The position numbers and the translations under genes were made by a program. The notes beneath the pieces are model-generated. The model did no database searches, was not told the DNA's origin, and was given only the letters and a program-made list of their open reading frames with translations. From Serinus canaria (taxonomy: Eukaryota; Chordata; Aves; Passeriformes; Fringillidae): a stretch of DNA of 64,000 nt. Positions 24,801-36,800 of the stretch are shown here, piece after piece. Within the stretch, counting starts at the first letter, position 1. Each line of letters begins with the position of its first letter. Location of the stretch: positions 62,915,543 to 62,979,542 of the forward strand of contig NC_066314.1 of the NCBI RefSeq assembly GCF_022539315.1, written 5' to 3'.

Positions 24801-27800
24801 GGATGAAGCTACAAATGTGCCAGGGCAACTTATGTCCTGGATACTTTCCTACTTCCCCACATAATCTAAATGGTGGGACAGGACAGCAAGAGGAAGCAAG
24901 AGGAGTGACCAGGAGAACAGTGCCAGAGAAGCTGACAAGAGAACACTTCCATTAAACAACACAGTAAGCAGAAAAGGAATTCTGAGCTTCATTAGGATAT
25001 TTTTATGTCTTTTATCTCAGTCTTCAGATCAAATTAAATTCCACCATTGTCCATAAAGAAAAAAGTATTAATTTGGAAAGGGTTGCCAGCTGTCATCAAT
25101 GGCTACTGATACTGAAGCCACTTGTAACACCCCAAGTTTACACAGTGCATGTATTTATAATAAATCAGTATTTATGTAATTCTTTACTGTAGTACACTTC
25201 ATGATATATATAGATATGTATGAAAAAACTACACTAGGAGAGTTTTCCTTCTTTCTATAGACAGGAGATTGACCTGCACATTGCAAGGGTCTGGAAAAAG
25301 GGCAGCTTAGGGAAAGAGGATCATGATGGGAAATACTTAAGCAAGCAGGACCTAATTAAGTCCGTGATGCCTGGCAGGACGATCCCACAAGTGCTGAGGG
25401 AGCTGGCAGATGTAATTGTGATGCTCCACTCAATACCTGTGGGCTGATCACAATGACTGGAGAAGTGTCTGAAAACTGGAGGTAGTAAATGTCATCCGTG
25501 CCTTCAAGAAATGACAAGAAACTACAAGGAGCTACAGGCTAGGCAGTCCTAACTCAGGACCTGGGAAGGTCCTGAGTTAAAAAATTGTGCCAGTTTTTCC
25601 TGTGACAGAGGGGAGTTTTTCACAGTAGGGGGCTACATTTTGGATTTGTGGTGGAAAAAGTATCCATAACTCATGGGTATTTTAGTTACTGCTGGCTTTT
25701 GACACTTCTCTAAAATCCTCATGGAGAAAAAGTGTGATCAGGAGAAGCTGAAAGAGAGATGGATTGAAAACTAGCTGAACTGCCACATCCAAAGGTGACA
25801 GCGTGTCCCAGGGGACAAGAAGCTGAACATGAGGCCAACAATCCTGGACTGCATTAGGATAAATATTGCCCCCAGGTCACAAGAGGTGATCCCACCCCTC
25901 CACTCAGCACTGTCAGGGCCATTCCTGTGTCCAGCTCTGGGCTCCTCAGTAGAAAAACCCACATGGGAATACTGGAGAGAGACCAGCAAAGGGACACAAA
26001 GATGATGATGGGTCTGGATCCTGAGAGAGTTAAGACTGTTAAGTCTGGAGAAGGCTCAGGGGGATCTTATCAATGTATATAAATACCTGAAATGATGATA
26101 GAAAGAGAGCAGAGTCAGGCTCTGGAATGGGCTGCCAGGGAGGTTGTGGAATCACTGTCCCTGGAGATGTTTGAAGGAAGACTGCATGTGGCACTCAGTT
26201 TAGTTGATAAGGTGGTGTTAGGTCATAGGCTGGACTTGACTATCTCCAAGGTTTTTGCCAACTTAGCTGACTCTGTAATTGCTCTCACCAAGTCCTAATA
26301 CACGAGGTATGAATTCTGAGGCTACTTGTTTTTTCTCAAAACTTTTCCATAGAAAGCACTACAAAAGATCTTACAAAGCAAACAACAGTGGAGTGCTGCA
26401 TATTTATCACAGGTGAGCCCCTCCAAAGGACCCACTGCATACAGCTCACTACAGTACTCATGTTGTTTTCCAATATTTATTCTGGATGCAATCTTTTATC
26501 ACCAGTTTCAAACATATGAAATGTCAAATGTCAAAACTAATAGCAATCAAACCCACAATTTATATCAACAAAACTTTAAATACAGATACCTTATGCACCA
26601 AAAATTGGTAACAGTTCCATCTGCAGCTCTGTCAATCTTTGAGAAGTAACTAACATATGCTTTAGAAATATAACTAACTGAAAGGATGTATATTAAATTT
26701 TCATAGAGTTGTACTATTTGTAACACATATTGATGTTCACAGCACATTCCTAGAGGATACCTTCAGTCTTCTCATGGATGTTTAAAAACCCAAGACGACT
26801 ACAAAGAAACTTGACACTCAGTCAAGTAGCTTCAAAAGCATTCAGGAATAAACTTCACTTCAGCATTAATAATAACTTTCCAAGATTTACTTTTAGAAGA
26901 CATAAAAAAAGAACTCATAGCATCATTATATGTAAATACTCTAATAATTTTATGTTGAGCTGTAAGATCACCATATCTTTGAAATTCTTCCAATGCAATA
27001 AAAAAGCCTAATTGTTTTCTTCCTTGTTTTTGAAGTATAGAAAATAAGTTTCATTATAACATCAACAATCACACTTAGCACAAAATCAACAGAAAGATAA
27101 GTTACATCTTTGCATTTAAATCTCTTTTTCATTTTCAGTATGTGAAATACACTTCAGTATGCATTTCCTTTGTCTGCCTCTTTAATTAAAACTCTGGGAG
27201 CAAACAATGGTGATGTACTTATGTCTTCTTTCAATCTTAACTCCTTTTCTGATTTGTAAAGATATTTTGGAACACTAAAAGCACTCCAAAGCAGACATAC
27301 TGTATGAAAGCTGATCAACAGCTATTTTCCCATCAAAGTACAAGCAAAGCAGCCTCAACACAAATTGTTGCCATACTCATTCCAGTCTACAAACACATTT
27401 TTGTTTGTTGGTTTCTAGAAGACAAGTAATGATGTGCAAGTTGAACAAAACTCAGAGAATTCACTGGACAACCAGAGACACAAGTATCCATCTTTGCATC
27501 AACTTGCTGTATTTGTTTCATAAGAAAATTGACAAGAATTCAGATCAAAAAGTAAAATAACCATCAGCTTGGGAAATTGAGCCTCAAATCCAAGAGTTTG
27601 GGATAAAGCAAATACCAAGAAATACAGGCACTGAAGATGACCATACAGCCTTTTAAATTCTTTCTTAGCTGAAGATCTGCATGAAAAGCTTCTTTTGACT
27701 GTGCTGTTTCAGAGAAAAGAGAGATATGAAATAAAATCAGATGCTTGTCAGTTAGACCATATTGTCCAAACCAGAACACAAATCATCTGCAACTGAACTC

Positions 27801-30800
27801 CTAAAACTTTCCTCCATCAGAGAACTGCTGTCAGGCTGTAAACTTCAAGATTAACTTGTTGATTATTTGTTTTACTTCCTGAAAAAGTCAAAAAATAGTC
27901 TAAGTATGAAGGGTGGCAAAAAAAATCCAAAGAGATGGAAGTTCCCCCTTTACCCCAGAAAACAAAGGAGTACATAAAGAAAAGAGGAAAACTACTGCTC
28001 GCTTCTTTTACGACACTGCTATGAATTCTGCAAGAAAGAGATTTTTGCCTAACCTCAGAAAAATTCCAGCTGGAAGGAAGCATCTCCCATAGACTAGAAA
28101 AAGGTATCCAAATCACAGATACACAGATTTTATAAGAAGTCCATTACAATTCCATTGTATCTTAGGGAACTTGTAATGCAGCTGAACAACTCTATTTTGT
28201 TCCTGTAAAACCTCACACTGAACATGGAGAGGTTTCACAGTACAAGCTCCTATTCTTACATGGCAGATACACTGAAAACCACCAAAAATGTTATATTCCA
28301 TACAAAAATTATTTAAGTTTACAGTAACTGATATTTTGACTAGTTTACCATTTCAAATACTGCATTAATCAGATTTTTGGTTCAGGCATTCCTGACCCTG
28401 CCCTTAATTGGCAATGAGGTAGGCCAGATTGGAGTAAAATATTCCAAATAATTCAGCCTGGGGAATATCCCCTGGACTGGAATTATAACTTTAGTGACTG
28501 GGAGTAGGCTATTTATTGTTCTCAATTTGTGACCAAAGTATTAAATCACAAAATCACACAATCATTCAGGTTGGAAGGAACCTCTAGAGGTCATCTAGCT
28601 TAACCTCCTGTTGAAAGGAAGATCAACACTGAATTCAAACCAGATTGTTCAGATCCTTGTCCAGTGAGATCTTGAAAAAGTCTGAAGATGGGGATTTCAC
28701 AACATCACTGGCTAAGACATCCTAATACTTATCTTCATCATAAAATACTTTTTTCCTTATAACAAGTTGCAGCTTCCCATGCTTCAATCTATCACAATTT
28801 CCTGCTACACACCTCTGCAGAACATGCCTGGCTCCATTTTTCTGACAACTTTGCAGGTATTGACTGTCTGCTATTGGGTTTCCTCTACGCCTTCTCTTCT
28901 CCAGACTGAGTCAGTGTAGACCTCAATCCTCTCATCCACAATCCAGGAGTTTCATCACAGAAGGCAATCAGGCATAATCTGTCTTTTGTTAAATCCATGT
29001 TGGCTGTTTCCAATCACCTTGTTCATGTGCCCAGAAATGGCTGCCAAGAGCATCTACACCATGCTATTCCCAAAGTCCAAGAGGCTGGTCTGCCTGGATC
29101 CATCCATCCATCCATCCATCCATCCATCCATCCATCCATCCATCCATCCATCCATCCATCCATCGTCTTTCCTGTCTCTTTCCAACAACCAGCAGCTTCC
29201 CCCAGTCTCTGAGTGGATGCAGAACTCTCTCACAGGGACAGCCAACTCTCTCATCACTCCTGAGCTCTGTGGGCTGAAGCTGCTCCTTCTTCCCAAATGA
29301 CCTCTTCTCTCCCATTCCTTTTTGCTGAGCTGGTGAAGCTCAGGTTCTGCTTGCTTTCCAGACACTGTGCATTTGTGTGTGTACATTTGGCATGGGTCCC
29401 CAGAATCCAGTCACTTGTTGTGCTGTTGAAGCATGAGAGCCTGTTTTGGGTTATTTCTTTCACCACCTCCCACCTCTGAGGTGACTACATTCCCACTTAC
29501 AAATAGATGTCAAATTCACACGTGGGAGGAGAAAGAAAGCTTTGCTTTGCTCTTTTACAAGCAATACATAAGCTGGACAAATCAAAATGACAGTATTTAA
29601 TTTCAAAAATGTGTTAAAGAACTTGGGCTTGATTAGCAAAGATGATGACAACATCCTGACATCATCAAATTGCCTGAAATAATGAAGTTCCAATTCTACA
29701 GTATTTGTAACAAACAAACAACACCCTGACCTCTCCCACAAAACTCCCTTATATTTTGGAGCCTAGATATAAACCTGGGCATCTAAAGAGCAACTCCAGG
29801 TGAAAACTATAGCATGTATTTATTAATGTCTCTATTTTAATTACTGTGAAACACTAATGGAACTGAACTAACTACAAAACTAGTTACTTCAGAGGAGAAA
29901 AGTTATGTTTGGGGATGTGGGGTAGGTGGTAAATCTAATAAATGTCTTAAAAAAAAGATAAATTTAACCTAATCTCTTCCTCAAAGCAAAGCAGTCTCAC
30001 TAAAATCACTAAACCAAAGTCAAAATCAATTTTTTTTTCCTAAGCCAGAAAACATCAGATGGCACATTCAGAAAGAGTCAGCAATGACTGATGCCACATT
30101 AAGTTTCTTAGAGGTAACTAAAAGCTATGTTGGGTTTTAATTGGGTTTTGGTGTTTGGGGGTTTTTTAAAATTAAACTGTGATTTAAAAAACACATATTT
30201 ATTAAATTTTTTAAATTACAGATCAATAGGCTATGTCAACTAATCTATTTTTAATATGTACTATGATTGACCACAAAAAAGCAAATGGATTCATACAGAA
30301 AAATATTCAGAATTCTAAAGGTATGGTGAAATTAACAAAAATAGACATATACCGGTGCTTTTCAAAATCTAGTCTAATATAACTCAAGATTCTTGACATT
30401 TTTATACACTCCATTTGCTTCTTCATATTGATGATATTAACACTTAAACAAAATTGAAAGAAATATTCTTTGATAAGTACATAAATATGAGGCAGGGACT
30501 GACTGTCCATTGCTGTGTCTGACAGTCATTCACTCTCCAGATCTTTTCCTGGTTGCCTTTTCCCTGTTTCTAGAACACCCTTCACTTTCTTCCACCCCTC
30601 ACTCTGTCTTTCCCTCCAACAATGTTAAAACCACGATTCTCATATTTGAATTTTTTATTTTGAATTACAGTAATTCCACAGCTCCCTCTTTAATCTATTC
30701 AATATGCTGCAGTTAAGAACAAAAAGGCAATCTCCCCCTTTCCCCCCTAAAAAAAACTCAAAACCAAAAAACCCCACCAAATATCCCACAGCAGCCAAAA

Positions 30801-33800
30801 CTTTCCCTCCCCAGTAAGAACCCTGTTGTTGCTGAAGAATGAGAGGGAGAAGCAGAGGGATTCAAATTTGGACACAAATTTTGTTTCTTCTAACTCTACA
30901 AACCCAGACCATAAAAACTCTGCCCCTTTCGAAGTCCCTCAGTTCCTTTCTCCAAGCCAACTGGCAAAGAGGCAAAAACAAGCTCACTCTTCCTTTGTTG
31001 TACATGAGAAATTAAAATGTAAATACATTTTAAAAAGGCTGTAGCATTAGGACTGAATTTGATAGAAATCTAGAGCTGTGTTTAAGCTTGGTTTGAAACT
31101 TCTTGGTATTTTACACTACGTCAGACCTCCCACAAATTGGCTTGCCCAGATGAGAAAAATCATGATTAAGACACGTTCTTGCTCTGAGCAGCTCCCCTCT
31201 TCAGAGGGGCACAAACATTGCTTACAGTAAGGCTCTTGGCTAAAAATGTTTGCAAAAAGGGAAAGCAAGTCCTGCTGTATTATAGCCTACTCAACTGGAT
31301 GTATGCAGATTTATTAGGCATATGTAAAGGTATTTAAAGTGCTGGAGGCCACATTTAAAAATGTAAAGTAGTGCAGCAGCAGTTAAAAATACAAAATATC
31401 ATAAAAATGAATAAAAATGTTATTCTTCCTTAAAAAATACTACTGTATTTCTGTTGTGCAATGGAAGATTCATCAGCCATGTCAGAGATTGGTACAGGAG
31501 AAGGTAATTTAATTGGTGGTGACAGAATGGGACTGTGCTGAAAGTTGATAAAATATTGTCACAAGAGTTGCCACACACTTCAAAGAGCTGCTATTTTTAT
31601 TTAACAAATAATCATTTCTTTAAAAATGTGAAAGTAAAGACAGACAAATTTGATGTAAACAGGATGGCAAGTGCCACTAGAACCCCATTCATGAGAGAAC
31701 TCTCTAATGAAAATATTATGCGACATATGAGATCTTTTTAAACTATTCCTGTAGTCTTTGTTAGCTACAATATCCCCTTTCTTCTGGCATGGGAGATGTC
31801 CACTGCATTTCTGGCTGAATTCCATAAAGCTGAATAATTTTCCTCAGCTGACAACTGTCACCCCATTTATAGAAAATAACAGCATAGGGTATCTAAGACT
31901 AATCTATCTTAAACCACCACTGAATGTGTTAGAGTGACACAGAGTGGAAATGTGTCTTTATAAGCAGTGAGTCCAAGTCCCAGGGACTCAGGGAGCTCCC
32001 CAACAGCCCAGCTGAACGCAGCTGTTCTCCCACTGGGGATTCTGTGCAGGGAATGGAACCCCCGAGGGACAGATGTAATCACACTCATATGGAACCCCAG
32101 CATTGTTCCCTCTACTGACCCTTCTCCGTTTTGTTTTTCTTTGTTCTATTTACTCTTTTAAACAAATTACTCCACAAAAGTATTTCACAAAGTATTTTCA
32201 CAAAAGCAGGCATCACTAATTTTTGAGCTAGAGCCTAATTTCACTGTCTGGAATTAGGCTCTAGCTCAAAAAGATGGAAATGGATCTCCTCTTCTGCTTA
32301 CCACTAACAAGAAGGCTCTTCAAGCATAAGTACCTTTCCACTTATAAAGCTAGAATATAAGGGAGCTTCATAACATTTTACATTCTTTGTTGCTAGTGAG
32401 CTCAATAGGTATTTTCCTTCTGAGCTTCCCTGAAGTTATCAAGACTTACTGCAAATTCTCTGCCTACCAAGTCCATGGAAATTTGCTTTTCAATGACACA
32501 CTCCCTTCTCACTTATCTCTAACTCAGCCCTTTGAAAACCTAGCACAGAAACTTTATGTTCCCCCTACATAAGCATGAAGTACATTAAGCACAGATTTAC
32601 TGGCAGAAATTATTCTTAAAATTGATTTTAAAAAATTACAATAAATGAAGAAATTCAGAGTTTCTCTCAGTCCTCCATCACAATGCCTTAGATTATTTTT
32701 TAAGCATTATTCAGACCTTCATTCTCATAATTTCATTTTGTCATTATGGTACTCTCTTCTGGAAATTAATGTTGATCATCCTAACTAATAATGTGCCTGA
32801 GATTGGTTTAATTTGTAAGTCATATCCAAAAGCAAAACACTGCATTGTGTTTAAAAATACCTTCAAGTGAGGTAGGTTTATTTTTAAGGAATTGCATAAA
32901 ACTGGGAAAATCTGTTTTATCTCAATATCCTCCAGGTTTGAGAACAGATGTTCTGGTTCTCATTAATATCAGCTTTCTTTCAGTGATAAAAGCTTTGCCA
33001 AGAATAGTAAAAAAGTTCTCAGTAGTTTAAGTACATGATTATTTTAAATGTCACATACCCTTCTGGGCCTTTTAAGTCTTTAGTGAGGAGAAAACCTTAT
33101 ACAGGTCTCAGCAGCAAAAGGTTATTTATTTATTTAAGAGCAGCAACAATAAAGTAACCAATACTTTATCTCTGGAACTGCTTTCTCAATATCAGGAGTT
33201 GTACAGAAGTGACCTGTTACACACCTTTAGTAGTAGTTTAAAATATTAGTTATTTGTTGACACTTTGCCTACATATTACCATTTTGCCAGTTCACTCAAA
33301 TAAAAAACTGTATAGCCATAAGAAAGAAGGAAGTTTCCAAGGGAACTTAGAAGGGATGAATAAATTCAACTTCGATATGTAAATCACATGAGTTTCTTGG
33401 CTATAACTTCCAGTGTGTGAATTACTTAGATTAGAATACATTTATACAAATAAATTTGCTTAATACTTGGCAAATTATATATTTCAACTGGGTTTAGAAA
33501 CACCAGTAAACTGTGCTTCAACACCAAGTGTATACTATGGATGAATAAAATTTAATACAGACTGAAAAAGTAAATTTAAAGGTGCAGCTGGTTAATTTAG
33601 CAATAAAAGTTTTAGTAATGTATTAAGATGCATTCTGCAGTTATAGTTTATTATTGAATTATAATCCAAATAAGATGATTTAACAGGTAAAGGACAATGC
33701 AGGGACAATCCTTCCAATTTCTCCCTAAAGAATCAATCTGATATTTGCTGAGCATCTTATGCCTCCAAGTGCTAAACAGGAAGTACAAATTCTTTTAAAA

Positions 33801-36800
33801 GTATTGACTAATTTTGGCTAATATTGACTAGGATTTACCATTTTGGGGGTGAGTAATGCTCAGGTACTCACAATAATTACCCCATCTCAGATGCCTCACA
33901 CTGAACACAAACAGGACTGGGGTGGACCCAGAGACATGGAGATGCTTTGGCACCATTCCCCACATTTTTTAAGGAGGTTCATGCCAATTACCAGGCAACT
34001 GTCCTGCAAGCATTGCAACATTTCCCTTAAACTGCTAAATCACCTTGTCTGGTTCACAGTTCATTAATAAACTAGGAGCAGCTGCAGATTGCTGAAAATT
34101 TTATAACTCAATAGCCTGCTACACCTTTAAACTTTTTCTATCTCTATGAAATTTTATACATGTAACAAAAAAGTAGCCTTAAGTATTGTCTTAGCAGTAC
34201 ACCTACTCAAGTTCCTTTCCACACAGGTTTCTTTCAAGATAAATTTTGCACATTTTCATTATTCCCTCAAAAATCCAACAAGATACTACTCCTACTTACA
34301 AAAGAAAAATCTTGATGTGAAAATCTTGATGAGACAAGACTGGTGGTAAAGATTTCCAACCAAAGAGTGCTAAATATATCTGGGCATTTCACAACCTTCT
34401 TAAGTAGAATTTCCCTATCAAGTAGGAGAAAAAGTAAAAGATGAATCCCCCTGAATGCACTCACTGTGAATGTGCAAATGAAGATGTGCAGCAGCTGTCA
34501 CAGACTTTAACACACTCAACATAAATCAGTAAATGCACTCAAATCCAGGATGCATTGGCAAAAAGCAGATCAGGACACATACAAAGCAGTCAGGACACAA
34601 AACTTGGTTTAAAAAAAACCTGTTTAGCTAGCACCTACTTGCACACTAAGAAAATGATAATTTAAGCACAATTTTTTGAATGCTTTTAAAATCAGGGAGG
34701 CATAGGAGGCACATAAGTGAAAAAAACATGCTTGTCATGCCCTATGACTGAATATCAGATTATAAGGCAAGTTGGGCATCTCAAAGTTGTTAAATAACAG
34801 CATTACAGCATAAGAGAGGTATATTTTTAAAACAAAATTAGAGTGCTTAGTCTTACATCTACTCTTCTAATACATAATCCTGAAACAAGACAACAAAACA
34901 ATGAATAAAATAATTGAAGTTTAAAAGGAAAACATAAGGCAAAAGAGCAGAATCTTTCTGTAATACAAATAAAAAGTTATTTTTCCTCATGAATGGAAAA
35001 ATGATTTAGAGGAAATAAGACATCAAAACTGGGGGGGGGGGGGGATAGGGGCAGTGAAGGCAGGGGGGAAACAGGCCAAAATGTAAACAGCTCTGAAATT
35101 ATTAATAAATAAAGACTTTGAATAAAAATGAGTGTCTGAAAGAAGAGTACAGAGAGTAACATTAAAAAAAAAATAAGGTGAATAAATAAACGTGAGGTAT
35201 CTGGCACTCACTTGAAAAAGAGGTGGGCAAGGGATTGTTGCCATATCCATAAATACCTTTAGCAGTCCAGCAAAGAGATGCACTGCTATCTGTTAAAGTG
35301 TCTTTTCTGAAATTCCCCCTTTTTTTCCATATTCCATAATTTTAAACCCTGCTGTGACCCATGAAATTTCCTGGAATCTCATTTATAAATTTGTTTGCAG
35401 GTACAGTACATAAACTTTTTTTTCACACCTATTTTTTTTTTTTTTTGTTATTAACATTCTGTCTCCTCTATGTCTGCACCTAAAACCAACCTAAATATTT
35501 TCTTAGAAGATAGTGTTTAACAGGATGTAAGTCATATATTAGTTTTGTAAGAAAACATACATTTTCTAGTACTCCAGCCATAAAAACCACCTACCTCCAA
35601 GACCTGTGTTCCAACCTCCTGCAGAACACCTTTTCCAGGACCATAAATGCACTCTGCTGGAAGGAAAGGCCAGGAAGGTGATGACAGGGCATCGCCTCGT
35701 GGGCGAGGGAGGAGCTGGAATGTGTGGAGCTCTGTCTTGGGGTAGGGGATCAGTGAAGGATTTGGGGGTCAGGATTAGCAGGCAGGCAAGCAAAGTGGGA
35801 ATTGCTGTGCCAGACAGTCTCCAGCTGGATGAGGGCAGGTGAGACCTTCTCCAGACAACGGGAGGGAGCATCATGTGATTCCTCACAAGGAACGTGTCCA
35901 ACCCTGGAGCACCCCATGAACTCTCCCACCTTGGCCAATTCCCAAGCCCTCAGTCCTGGAAACAGCAGTAACTACTTACCATAGAGTCAGCCCTCCTGGG
36001 GGGAAAACAAACCAGACTCCCCCATGGACTTCTGTGTCACAGCTTCCCCTAGTTTCTCCTTTCCCTGTCCCCATCCCCGGTGGCCACCCCCCTTCCCCTG
36101 GAGGCCAGTCCCCTCTGCCGAGCCCTTAGCTCTGCCTCCCACCCTGTCCTAAGTTAATTATATGATGCTTTTATCCCCAATTATCTGTTCTGTTTATGCT
36201 GAATAATAAGTTTTGCACCTTTAAGACTTGTGGGTGGCAGATAGAGGCAGGGGGGCAAGGAGATAGATCAGCAGCTACCCTGGTCACTCAGGCTGCAGCC
36301 AACACCCTGTAGCTAAATCAGTGACCCTAAGCCACTGGCAGCTCTCTCCCAAATTTGCCCTCAACCAAAACAAACACACACCCCTTCCCCTTCTTAAGTT
36401 GCCTGCTCCATGTGGCTCTTCCTCTTTCTCCCCAGGATCCCCTTCAGCTGTACAAGACCCTGCTGGAGTAAAACCTTGCACAAGAGCCTTTCTTGCCTCT
36501 GTCCCTGGCCAGTTGCAGTGAGTGTTGAGTGGAGGTTTGACTGCGCTGCCTGAATGCTCACTCAGCTTGCTTTTCACCAGGAGAGGTTTGTAGGGGACAA
36601 GAAACAGGCAGCAGCACCCAGCATTCTATCTAACACCTGCATTTTTACAACCCCAGAATCTGCCAGTGGGACCAGGCAGTGATCCTGGGGACTCCTGGGG
36701 CACGTGGATAACACAGGGCAGCTGAGGAACAATCCATGAGGCACTCTGCTGGAGCCAAGCCTTAAAAACATGAGAGGACTCTCTGAGGATGTGAAGATGT

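Noticed and set aside
29054..29386. ORFs with WMDG or SIHP repeats
   Set aside because: Translation of the CCAT microsatellite.
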